Assembly: GCA_005406025.1 (NCBI GenBank)
Contig: BGZK01000744.1
Span: 124,001 to 188,000, forward strand
Source of the DNA: Eumeta japonica
Lineage: Eukaryota; Arthropoda; Insecta; Lepidoptera; Psychidae
Direction: 5' to 3'
DNA length: 64,000 nt
Below the pieces are notes generated by a model. The model saw only the letters and a list, made by a program, of their open reading frames with translations. It did not search any database and was not told the origin of the DNA. Position 1 is the stretch's first letter, and each line of letters starts with the position of its first letter. A program made the translations under genes and the position numbers. Below, piece after piece: positions 1 through 10,414 of this stretch.

Positions 1-610
1 TATTTTCCAAATTTTTATTTCCAAAATATTCAAAAAACTAAGGAATACGTTTGCATATTTTGTTTAAATATCTTTTTTTTATAACAATATGTCTTTATAC
101 TCAGAGATAGTCATTTCCATAACTACATCTTGTATTTGTTATTCATTTCAGCGAATTTGAAATTTCTTATTCTCATATCGAAGAGGTATGCGTTAAACCG
201 TAGGCTTCAGAATTTATTACCCGCATTGTGATAACAGTCGCTAACAGGTTACAAATCACCCTCGATCAAAGTGGTCGACGATATCCCTTCCATCTTAAAC
301 AAGATCGTGGGAAGGGGTTCCTCAGGTAAGGTGTGACGAAAATTTGAACAGGAAAAAATGACAACATTTTAATCCTGATCTTGGATACATCTTGGTGAAA
401 GTAACTTTTAATGACATGCTCAATTTTTGCTATCGTAGTGGCTGAATGCTTATTATGTCCTTTCATAACATATCACCTGGGCGGCGCGTCTCTCATTCTC
501 TGATTTATGTACAGCTGTAGGCTGCCAACTGATAGTCGACCTTCACTATACGTAGAACCTCTTGTTCCTCTGAAAACAAAAACGTATCTAAGGATCACTG
601 ATTCTTTTAT

Positions 611-612
<2 letters not shown>

Positions 613-683
<71 letters not shown>
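613..683. repeat. (TA)n microsatellite
   Basis: About 70 bp of uninterrupted AT dinucleotide. Long Ile-Tyr reading frames on both strands here are artefacts of this repeat. Confidence 0.99.
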
Positions 684-689
<6 letters not shown>

Positions 690-811
690 CTTCTTTGAAA
701 ACGGAAAAATAAAATAGAATTTTCCAAAAAGATCACTTAAAGAAGTAAATTTTTCAGAACTCGATAATTTTATAACGAAAACCTAAATGTTTTCCTTTAC
801 AAAGAGATCAA

Positions 812-1060
812 AATTTAGGCGAGAAACAAAGAACAGTGGAGTGAGAGCGCTGATACGGGCTCCTACCCGGGTGCGTGGACCTCGATAGCGGGTCACGAGT
901 ATCGAATGTAAAAGTAATAAGTAGTGTAATACTAAGTGTACACACAATGCGTTAACAGAAAACTTGAAGAATTTATCAAGTAAACATAACCTTTAGCTAC
1001 TAAGTATTAAATTTCGAACCTGGGTATCGAAAGCCTACGAAGGGTATATCTTGCGCTGCA
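812..1060 (+). mobile_element. Diverged solo LTR related to the gypsy-type element at 26560-32350
   Basis: Several blocks line up in order with the LTR at 26560-26935: a GAGTGAGAG block, a GGGCTC..ACCCG..CTCGATAG block, TTAACAGA..TTGAAGAA..TATCAA.TAAACATAA, and a terminal CTACGAAGGGTA..GCTGCA block. No internal retroelement coding flanks it on either side, so it looks like a solo or truncated LTR on the plus strand. The left boundary is approximate because the first 100 bp of the LTR is not clearly aligned. Confidence 0.6.
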
Positions 1061-2659
1061 ATATATAGAATTATATATGACTAGTCGATAGAAAAGGGTT
1101 TGCCGAATAAGAACGAAGGAAATGTTTATAAAATCAATAAGTCTCTAAAACACATTTCACTAGAGTAGAATTCATTAATAATAAATACGATTTAAATCTT
1201 TCCTGACAGACGCGTAACGACTTTGTTTACTTACAAAAGTGTATTTGACGGAGCTCTCGGACTCATTTACTTAATATAGTCTGAAACAACTTTTTTGAAT
1301 AGGTATTGACAGACAATGCGATTTCTATATAAAAAGTTTATTTGTAGATTGCTGCTACTGTAAATTGAAAATTGTGAACATATAAAAAACTTGAAACATG
1401 TTTTTTATAACATAATTTACCCTGAATGTGCATATTGAGAGCTAATATTTTGGTAGGTATATATCACAAATTTAAACTAACGAAGTTTGAAAATTAAAGG
1501 GGGCTCGATCTTAGCGACTTTGGAAGTCGATATTCTCGTAAAATATTCATCCGATTAAAAAAACCATTTTAAAACTCTTATTGAAATTTAAGAGAGTTTT
1601 GCAACGATAAAACGGGATGCACGAAAGGAATTTGATCTCTCTACTGTACGGAGAGCTACACATAAACACATATAAATTCATTGTTTAGTAATGACCTAGA
1701 AAAACAAGTTCTACGGCGGTTCACACAATGCATTTTCGGTTGACACAAAAACATAACAGAACAAAATGTCTGAATTGTTATTGACAAAAGAAACAAACTT
1801 ACTTATGCATGTTTATCATTAAATCGATAGAGAGAAAAATGGTTTATTTCTTGATATTTTTAAACTAATAGTTCAGTAAAGCGTTAGGATACAAATAAAA
1901 TTAGGCTCTAGCGATAAATTTTAAGGAAAACGTCAGATTATTTTAAAATAAATTAAAACGTAATTTGAAAGATGATTTTGTCCACAAGTATTGTTTAATT
2001 TTGGAAATCATGCGGTGTTAGTTGTCATAAATATTTTCGTTATTCCTCTGGTTGTAATAAACATTGATAGGAATATGTTTATACATATAAGTAATTCTCT
2101 TATCTAATAACGTTTCTATGATTTCACTTAAACTCATCATGGTCGTATGTATGTTATTATACTGGCACCGGTGATTTTTATGAAACTAAACAAAATTAGT
2201 GTTAATAGTATTTTAAGGTAGATATATAATGCCGATATTGGTAATAGCATCTGAAAACTAACTTTGAATTAGAATCTGTATAAAACAGTTCTAAAAAAGC
2301 TTCCAGAAACGATAATAGCTTTGCTGTGAGAAAAGCGTGCATTAGTTTGGATCCTTTCATCTTCCGCGGTCATTAATCAATTTGATTTGAACTATAATTC
2401 AAATTGAATTATCTATCATCATCGATATTCCTGGGATTAAAATAAGACATAGTCAATGCATATTGCATATAAAGTAGGAGTATTTAGACAGGGTTAGCGC
2501 GTTGATTTGACACTTTCGTGAAGTGTCTACATTTGTGCATTTCATTACAGTAATAAATACATAACCATAAAAAATTTTTCTTCAAAAAATCCGCAATAAT
2601 CATAGACGAATCGCAATTATTATCGTTTTAGTACAATTTAGACAACAATTCAACGCGAG

Positions 2660-2943
2660 TTTACAAAAAAGTCTATTCAGAAATCTTGTTTAATTTATAA
2701 ACACTGTTTAAACCTCGTCTAAACTCGTTTACGGCAAAGGCTGTTTAACAGTGGTCTAAGGATTGTTTTAGTGAATATTTGACGTAGGTTGTCAAAAGTG
2801 ACATTTGTTTATCGTGTTTTTGTCGTCAAGTTAAAGATTGATTTCTATAAATTGCGAATTATTAATTCGAAGCGCATTCATAATGGAAGAATTATCTGAA
2901 ATTAAAGAATTTCAATAATGTTTCAATAAATATAAATTATATA

Positions 2944-3015
<72 letters not shown>

Positions 3016-3240
3016 ATTATATAAATACATACTTGGATGCCAGATACTAAATATTTTCGAATTTTTTAAAACATTTTTTGAACAGAATGTTGCCATTATA
3101 ACGCTTAAACACTGTTTTAGTTAGACTGCAGTCTAAGTGACATTATGAATTGCTTAATGCCTAAACAGCTGTTTAAGAAGAAAACAGTGTTTAGTTAAAC
3201 TACCGTCGAACGATGTTTTAAATAAGGACTCTGAATAAAG
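2660..3240. mobile_element. Candidate MITE with inverted ends
   Basis: The left part (CTATTCAGAAATCTTGTTTAA near 2673-2693, then AAACACTGTTTAAAC near 2700-2714) recurs in inverted orientation on the right (GAAAACAGTGTTTAGTTAAA near 3181-3200 and AAATAAGGACTCTGAATAAAG near 3219-3239). The interior carries more AAACAGTGTTT/CTGTTTAA motifs and a (TA)n tract. No coding capacity. Ends are imperfect and no target duplication was identified, so class is uncertain. Confidence 0.45.
2938..3013. repeat. (TA)n microsatellite
   Basis: AT dinucleotide run with one TG interruption, located inside the inverted-repeat structure at about 2660-3240. Confidence 0.98.
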
Positions 3241-3289
3241 CAGTTAGAATCCCAGCCTTATGATTGGTCGGTTTATAACGAACTTATTT

Positions 3290-3660
3290 TTTTTTTATCG
3301 TTACTCTAATTCAGGTAAAACCTTATAGTGCTTCGTTAGCTTTCTCCCGAACGTTACTCCGACACTACAACGCCAATTAGCCGACAAAACTCGATTATTG
3401 CTTAAGTACTGTACATACGCGTATACAATTTGCTTGTATCTACGATAACGGGACACGAGGATTTTGCGCCGCGATAAGGGGAATAAATCAGGTAAAAGCG
3501 AGTACGTGCCCGGCTCGGATTTAGGCCGCAATATTGGATGATGCTATCACGGCGACAGATAAAGCTGATCGTTAATAAAGTCCGCCTAAATGAAAACGTA
3601 ATAATGGACTCGTTACCGGGCCCGTTTAAATTTGTACGCAATTTAACGGAGATTATTCAG
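3290..3660. other. GC-richer island in AT-rich DNA
   Basis: This stretch has clearly more CpG and GC than its flanks and is open in two overlapping minus-strand frames (3301-3531 and 3402-3641). No protein family is recognisable. It could be a conserved noncoding element, a diverged exon of the host gene, or a relic of a mobile element. Confidence 0.3.
3402..3585 (-). other. Weak candidate for the last (tail) exon
   Basis: A phase-compatible open stretch of about 61 codons follows a plausible acceptor (TTTTCATTTAG at about 3596-3586) and ends at a stop near 3402. Joined to exon 4 it would give a basic, Cys-containing tail. The surrounding 3.3-3.65 kb is GC-richer than its neighbours. Nothing in the residues is recognisable and one in three frames would fit by chance, so the real tail exon may be elsewhere or beyond position 1. 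Confidence 0.15.
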
Positions 3661-4159
3661 TCTCCAAATTAAATACAAACACCTTTTTTACAATTACAGC
3701 TTTATAATTGCGATTTATAACGAACGAATTGTAATATCTGTACGCGAGTTAATATGGCAAATTAGATTGGATTAATACATTGCATATGTTTATATTTATG
3801 TAACGTAATACCTAAATTACTTATATTGGCGTAAAACCTTACTCATATGTAAATGCGAAACGAAACGAGTTTATTGTTTACGTGTTTATTCCGCTTTGGC
3901 GGCTTAATGGTTCAATCGATTTTCGTCATATTTGGCGTACAGGTAGCGTACTACGAAGATGAATAATAACACATTCTTGATGTACCGGAAGGAATTTTGA
4001 CAATACATATTTTTGCTACTTAACGAATTTAATGAAATTTTGTATACATATCGTAATCTCTTTTATGAAAATGGCCATGTAATGGTTTTTCTGTTATTCT
4101 AAAAGGAATTTAGAATACTTTTTCATAAAAATGAAATATTTGTATTCGTTGGTAATTAA

Positions 4160-4290
4160 ATCAGAACCACGATCAAAGCCGTGATTCTCATTCTAAGTTC
4201 GTATTCTGATATCGGTACCAATTCCACGATCAGGATTGGAAATGATAGTGTGATCGGAAGCGAGTTCGGGTTTGGGATTAGATCAACACG
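4160..4290. repeat. Degenerate hexamer array (GATCNN/TCNGAT type)
   Basis: Imperfect period-6 repetition of GATC, GATT, GAAT and CGAT words in weakly conserved tandem order. The same type appears at 12695-12960, 13790-13885, 23105-23225 and 54461-54545. Confidence 0.5.
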
Positions 4291-4883
4291 AAATATGTGA
4301 AGATTTATTCTATGGTCACATAGATCACGTATGATCACATATACACTATATACACTAATACATATTTGTATTACAATTTTCTTGCCTTGTGTTAATATTC
4401 TTCTTCTACATTAGGGAAAAATACGATATATATTTTAATAGAACTAATAAAATTGAATTGGAGAAATAAAAGATAATATTAAAGCGAAGCGATGGTTACT
4501 AAATTGGAAAAAAACGCCAGTATCGCGAACTACAGGATCGTGTCCGTCGCACCAACAGTTGAAACAACAAACGGATGTGTCGCCTCGCTGAGCGTTGTAT
4601 TCCATAGACTATAACGTTTTCACTGTATGTTATTTCAATAATATTAATTCAATAGCTTTATAAATACAACCGAACAAAATAGGCTCTAACACGTTATGTT
4701 AACTCGAACATTATTAATTAATACAGGAAAGAAAAACTACTATTATACACTTTAGTTCCTACACTATCATAAATTTATGAATGATGAAACTCATAAAAAT
4801 TTATGAAGAAATCGGAAAAATAATATATATTTAAATAATAGAAAATTAAATAAAAAAATATGAATGTAGAGAGATTTACATAC

Positions 4884-5006
4884 CTTTGTTCAGCAACGGA
4901 ACACAATTTATACATCAGTATAAATGTGGCAATTATACCCAAGACCAGAGCAGTGCCCATCGCGATTTGTGTGATAGAGACTAGCACCACCTGCCCCACG
5001 TAATCC
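4884..5006 (-). CDS. Exon 4: transmembrane segment of the same gene
   Basis: 123-nt exon in phase 2-2, between acceptor GGTATTTTCAG and donor CAAAG|GTATGT. It encodes residues 102-141 (DYVGQ, then about 27 uncharged hydrophobic residues from V107 to Y133, then KLCSVAEQ). With the N-terminal signal peptide this predicts a type I single-pass membrane protein with a roughly 85-residue Cys-rich ectodomain after cleavage. Lys134 at the end of the helix is consistent with the positive-inside rule. Open reading continues past the donor (to about 4775), but it becomes AT-rich and low complexity, and the donor is strong, so the exon is ended at 4884. At least one further exon is required for the tail. 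Confidence 0.85.
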
Positions 5007-5394
5007 CTGAAAATACCAAACAGGCGGTATCAAAAATAAAGTTTTCATCACAGCACCTAACTTAAAATTACAAAATTCTGCATATTGGTAATAAATATCT
5101 TTCCACCGAAGGGCTACTTATCACGTCTATTAATAGGTCGCTCGATAGATTTGCTGTCAGATCAGATACCGGAACAAAACAGCGAAAAATGATACAAAGA
5201 AAAAACGGAACGTACATTCGCTTGGCAATTTCCGAAAACGTTTGAAATCATTGAACATCGTGATTTGTTAAGTTTCAAAGCTAATGGCACAGTTTCCGTA
5301 CGTAATTAGCAGTTAAAGCGATGCGGCAAAACAGTAGACATGTGGTAATGTATAATCTGCGCATCAGTTATGTTAATTGATAAGGTAACTATGG

Positions 5395-5487
5395 TCGTTA
5401 TTGTTATTACGTCACAATGACGTCAACAGGGGGCGCTAGTCCGCAAAGATTCCGACTTTGACGTAGTTTTGACGTCATAACGATAAC
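5395..5487. promoter_or_regulatory. Inverted cluster of TGACGT(CA) motifs flanking a CTCF-like core
   Basis: Within about 90 bp there are four ACGTCA/TGACGT motifs (about 5407-5415, 5418-5427, 5458-5466, 5469-5478), arranged as imperfect inverted arms of about 28 bp, with CAACAGGGGGCGCTAG at 5424-5439 between them. CAGGGGGCGC matches the core recognised by CTCF; TGACGTCA is the CREB/ATF element. The inverted arms could instead be the termini of a tiny transposable element. Function is inferred from motifs only. Confidence 0.35.
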
Positions 5488-6946
5488 AGCTGGATTGCTG
5501 AAACAGAGGTAAGGCTTTTTCTAAATTTGAAGCCAGTTAGGTTTTTCTTTTAGTCTGAATGCCATAAATTTAATTTGAATTTTTAAAACGATAAATTATG
5601 ATTTTATTAATTATTTTCTCTATAAACATTTCTAAGTACAAATGAAAATGTTTCTGGAGATCAGGCGTTTCAGGTTAATTTTCGTATCTGATTTCCGATT
5701 TGTCACAGTTTATTTGTAGATATTAGTTTTTAAGTAACTAGTAGTTCTGTCATGGTAAAATTGTTGTTATTTAGAATATACCAATTATACCAACAACTCG
5801 TATTATTAAATGAATTGTTATGATCAATATACTTGATTATTAGTTTGATAACATACAAATATTAGTGGAATAAAACACATTTTAAATTTGATTCATTGAT
5901 AGTAGCAACTTAATAAAGTATAAGTTTATAAAAATTAATATTTTGTATGATGTGTATACAGACGCCCAATAATAAACGCATTATTTTTAGGATGGAATGT
6001 GATTGGATAAAAAAAAATGAAAAACTAGTACTTTATTTAAGCGTAATAATAATTTTCCTAAATAATTATGAAATGTGTTATTGGAGTTGCAATTGTAAAA
6101 TGAACGTTTTGACTGTAAGTAATTGTAAATATGTAATGTAAATATTTTACATTAAAACTCCGATATTGACAAAATATTTGTATTGAGTGGTGATATTTGA
6201 AAAGTCCATAATATTCAATTTATTTTAGTTAAAGTTTTTGTTTCAAAAATTGTTTCTAGGGCCGGCATGTCTTGAATAAGTGGCGTATTTGCAAATTGCA
6301 ATTCAAGTATATTTTTTTCTCATACCACGACCCGTCATCTTTAGAAATAGGAGCACGATTAATTCTACATAGTAGACGATTTATCTATATTTATCTATTA
6401 TAATATGTGGAGCATAAAACATAATCATTCATTTTATTTTCAATACAGATTTATCAGTGATAAATAAACTGATTCAGTACAACTTTATCCCAAATGTTGG
6501 GAATAAATTAAAGTGAAATTAGTACGGTTGGATAAAGTTGAATAGTTTGGGAGTTTCGTTTCAAAATTTGTTTCCATCGCTATTTATAAAATTTTAAATG
6601 GACTTTCAAAGTTAGATTACCTAAATAATTGCTCAAACTACCAGCAGAAAGATCAATTTCACCATAAATTTGTGTAATTTTTGTTAAACATTGCTCATTA
6701 CACGTGTAACAAGAGGCCCTAGCAATTAATTATCATAAATAACAAACATTATTTGTTAACTCAGCAAGTTTATTAGATTAGATTAGACAGCGATTGTAAT
6801 TATTACAATATATTGATCATTTAGGCTTTGACAGACACGGATTTATTTACATATTTTAAAGTTTATTTAATTGTTAAGCTAGTGTAAATTCACTCACAGA
6901 TTAGGTACTGTAATTCGTTTAGCGACGAATGTCACTCATTGCAGAT

Positions 6947-7070
6947 ATTACAAATAAAGGACACATCACATATACATGTAGTGTTTCAATTTATTTTACC
7001 ATTCCATTATTACAAATAAAGGATACATCACATATACATGTCGTGTTTCGATTTATTTTACCATTCCATT
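6947..7070. repeat. Two tandem copies of a 62-bp unit
   Basis: ATTACAAATAAAGGA-CACATC...CATTCCATT occurs at 6947-7008 and again at 7009-7070 with only three or so base differences. It lies in intron 3, about 600 bp from exon 3. Confidence 0.95.
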
Positions 7071-7084
7071 ATCACAGAATAATC

Positions 7085-7260
7085 CCTCCAGTTTCGGATC
7101 TTGAGTCCTTTACACTAGCTGAATACGTCTGGGGGCCTGGCAACGCGCATTGTCCAATGTCGCCGACCTTTGGCGCTGACAAAGCCGCGACGACACGTTC
7201 AACATCGCCGGTGACGACGTCCGCGACCCACGACTAAAAGCACTCTTCGAGGCACGGATC
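7085..7260. other. GC-rich patch in intron 3
   Basis: High GC and CpG with open reading on the plus strand to 7237, and on the minus strand a 66-nt segment (about 7168-7233) flanked by AG and GT that would keep the host reading frame (phase 2-2). The candidate splice sites are weak (a donor reading GTCGGC). No homology is recognisable. Could be an alternative exon, a conserved element or a mobile-element scrap. Confidence 0.25.
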
Positions 7261-7663
7261 GAGTGGCTTAACTTGAATTAGTCTTTTGAATGGTTCATTT
7301 TTTAAGGTACCGAATCACGTTATTCGTGAATTATAAAAAGAAACGGAATTATAACAACGACCGACATAAATATACTCGTCTATTTTATTACACTAAGAGT
7401 ACAATGTTTTAAATTTCTTTATTTGGTCATGTTGACATAATATTAAGTGTGTATCTGCTGATAGTTTATGTATCCCACAATTTCGTGATGATCGTGTCAT
7501 TTAATGATATTTCTCCTGTATAAGGTGTTTTTACACAAAGTATACTTACCTATTGCCTTAACGGGCCAAACAAATGAACAAACAAGAACGCATAAGTTAT
7601 TTCCGTTTGCTATGGAACATTAAACATATATAATTATTCGAGAACAATGAAATAACAACGTAC

Positions 7664-7778
7664 CTGCAGATCCAGTTCCCTTTATTATCGTAGCAGTTCT
7701 GGCACACCCCGTGCCAACATTGTAAACTTACATCGCTATAGTAATTACAACAAAAACCGCTGCATTTTTCTCCGTGAC
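7664..7778 (-). CDS. Exon 3: second cysteine-rich module
   Basis: 115-nt exon in phase 1-2, between acceptor ACATTATTTTAG and donor TGCAG|GTACGT. It encodes residues 63-100 plus two bases of residue 101, beginning GHGEKCSGFCCNYY. Cysteines are at 68, 72, 73, 83, 88, 91 and 100; with the seven in exon 2 that makes an even total of 14, consistent with a fully disulfide-bonded ectodomain. Local sequence is GC-richer than the surrounding intron. The aromatic-rich SGFCCNYYSD stretch is distinctive, but I cannot assign it to a named domain. It joins in frame to the membrane exon at 5006. Confidence 0.85.
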
Positions 7779-8237
7779 CTAAAATAATGTTTCATAAATA
7801 TTTAGTAAATATAATATTTTAGTAAATGTTGATATACAGTATATATACTATAGACTGTATAGTACAACAAATTTTCTTTTAAAGTAATAATTTGATCTAT
7901 ACTTATGTGACTGGATACATAAAAAAAGTGACGGACTTTTGTTTAAATAAATATTTCATATCCATTTAAACAAATAATTATATTTGCCTCGAGATCAATA
8001 TCCATTTTATATCAATATTAATAAAACGGGATTAAATAAGCGGAAAACTTGCATTAATACATCAGTGAAAACATTCGAATTGGTGAGGCGTTTCTGAGAT
8101 TAGGAAACAAAAATGCAGTCAGACAAAATTCTAAGACCTATTTTTTGATCGACTTCAGTAACATAATTACAACATGTATTATTTGTTCTTTTAAAAATAT
8201 TTAATGGGCAGACATTGTTCGTTTACAATTTTATTAT

Positions 8238-9369
8238 ATAGTATCGGGGAAAAAGTGTTTTTTTTTGTATTTTATAAACAAATCAATATAATTTTTATCA
8301 TGTTTTATTTACATTTAATAATATTATGTATAGCTATTTTATTCAATAACTTGTTAGCTTTTTGTGGGCAGTGATACAATAATTTCATTGTCGTAGAACT
8401 TTTGGAACTTTGGATCAAAAAACTGCGAGAAGTAGGTTTGACAGTCCTCTCTTGATATACACTTAATACTAGCCGAAAGATTCCAAGGAGACCGAAACAG
8501 GTTAAGATCTCAGGGTTCAAGGTCAGGGTTATATGCTGGGTGTATTGACATCTCCCAACAAAACTCTCTTAATATTTATTGTGATGTGTGTGGACAGGCA
8601 TTATTATGGTGAAAAACCACACCCTTTCTGTTGACTAATTCCGGCCGTTTTTTCTCTACTTCTTGCTTGAGTCTCCTCAACTGTGGGCAGTAGAGTTTTG
8701 AATTGATGGTTTTGCCTAGCGGTAAAAGCTTATAATGAATAATGGCCCTTCCAGTCCCACCATACACATAGCATCGGATTATTGCCAGCTAATCTTTTTC
8801 ACACGTTCTTGTCGTAATTAATCCATTTTTCATCATTAGTGATCAATCTTTTCGAAAACGGTTTGGTTTCAATAAGTTTCAATAGAGAATCGCAAATGAG
8901 TCCACGATTTATTAGATTTGTTTCAGTGAGCTCGTATGGGACCCAAGTTACGAGCCTTTTTGTATAACCAGCTTTTTTCTATGGGTCAAAACTGTTTCGT
9001 GGTAAATTTTCAGCTTTTCAGTTATGTTGTAAGAACTAATATGTGGATCTTGTTCAACTTTTTCCAAAATGGCATCGACTTTATCCGTAACAGGTTCATC
9101 AGAAAAAGATTCATCTTTGACATCAAAATTACGGGACTGAAAACGCTTGAACCAGTTTTGTGCCACTCTTACCTACACTGCATTGTGTCCGTAAACTTCA
9201 CAATTTCATTTGCGATTTGTGTCGCACTTAACCCTTTTTTGTAATAAAACTTCAAAGAGTATCGAATTTATACGTTAGACTCACTCATTTTGATGGATAT
9301 AAAAACAATAGAAAAAGTATGGGACACCGTTTTTACTTTTATTTTTCTTTTTTTTTCTTTTTCTTTTTT
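8238..9369 (-). pseudogene. mariner-family transposase relic, copy 1
   Basis: Minus-strand DD34D mariner. Recognisable pieces, N to C: MSESN start near 9290, MAQNWFKRFQSRNFDVKDE at 9166 downwards (DNA-binding region), a DAILEKVEQD..ISSYNI.. segment, a TNDEKWINYD segment near 8840, and GVVFHHNNACPHTS near 8610. Canonical mariners have HxDNA here, so the second catalytic Asp is Asn. The frame is broken several times and the element is inactive. The lower end (about 8240, ATCGGGGAAAAAGTG) resembles the outer end of the copy at 36815, so it is the 3' inverted terminus. The 5' end is cut off where the inverted-repeat unit begins at 9370. It sits in intron 2, in the same orientation as the host gene. 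Confidence 0.9.
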
Positions 9370-9575
9370 GGAGTTTACTCCTTAAGAATCGATTTTCATA
9401 TAAGGCGCCCGGTATGAGAAAAATTTGAGGAGTAAAATCTACTGATGAATCCGCGTTACGTTTTTGGTGCGCAACTTATTGGCGCACCTTTCACTTTTCA
9501 ATCGCGTGTATGTGTATATGTATACTTGTGTGTAGCCAACGCAGCGAGGCAGCTGACGCATATATTGTGTGTATA

Positions 9576-9663
<88 letters not shown>

Positions 9664-10414
9664 AAGTATACTGTTCAACGTTTACAAACGATATATATAT
9701 AGTGTATCAGTTATACAATTCTAATACGGATCGTCACCACTGTTTTGTTTGTGTCTTAAAGTGTTCTTTTACAATGTAAATATTTATTATTAATATTTGA
9801 TTTATTACTATAATTATTAATAATTACTATTATTATCGTGAATTTTTACATGCATTATTATTATATTTGGTGAAGTGCAATTGATATAAACTATGGAAGA
9901 AAGTGGTGTACATAATAATGATGGAATATCAAATGAACACGTGGTTGCTCGGTAGGTTATAATTTTTCAAGGTTATTATAATAATTTATTTAATGAATTA
10001 TTATTATAACGTATATAATTTTAATTAATAATAAGACAATATTATCAAAATAATTTTAAATACTTCTTGATAATATTTTTATAATTTTAATAACAATAAA
10101 TCTTCGTCTTTTTACTTAAAATTAAAAATACAAAATAATTGTAGATAGGTTAAAAAATTTCTTCTCTAATGCTTTTTCTTAAATTATTGGTAAAAACAAA
10201 AATTTATTCAAAATACTTTCCATAATATTTTAATAATTGTTGTTATAATAAATCTTCGTTTTTTTACTAAAAATGAAAAATGAAATAATTGTAGATAGGC
10301 TAAAAAAATTTTATCATTAAACATTTTTTTTCAATTTTTAGTCAAAACGAAATTTTTCAGTTAAATAAACTCTTTTGCGTATGTTTAGACAATCGTACTT
10401 AAGGAGTAAACTCC
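9370..10414. mobile_element. Inverted-repeat-bounded unit, probable non-autonomous DNA transposon
   Basis: Starts GGAGTTTACTCCTTAAG and ends with its exact reverse complement (17 bp perfect, then further partial match). The interior holds an 80-bp (TA)n tract (9579-9659), a short open stretch at about 9893-9955 beginning MEESGVHNND and ending at CTCG|GTAGGT, and two imperfect about 155-bp direct repeats (about 10070-10200 and 10225-10360) containing AATAATTGTAGATAGG. No transposase is encoded. The termini start with GG, but no target duplication was seen, so superfamily is not assigned. It directly truncates mariner copy 1, suggesting insertion into it. Confidence 0.6.
9579..9659. repeat. (TA)n microsatellite
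   Basis: About 80 bp of pure AT dinucleotide; Ile-Tyr reading frames here are artefacts. Confidence 0.99.

Larger units (their letters stand above)
5007..7663 (-). other. Intron 3 (2.7 kb)
   Basis: Donor TGCAG|GTACGT and acceptor ATTTTCAG. It contains the CRE/CTCF-like cluster (5395-5485), a 62-bp tandem duplication (6947-7070) and a GC-rich patch (7085-7260). The stretch 5500-6940 is AT-rich with nothing recognised. Confidence 0.75.

Noticed and set aside
473..736. Ile-Tyr and Thr-His/Val-Cys repeat reading frames on both strands (also near 9445-9779, 25662-26097, 49364-49703)
   Set aside because: They are translations of (TA)n, (CA)n and (TG)n microsatellites.
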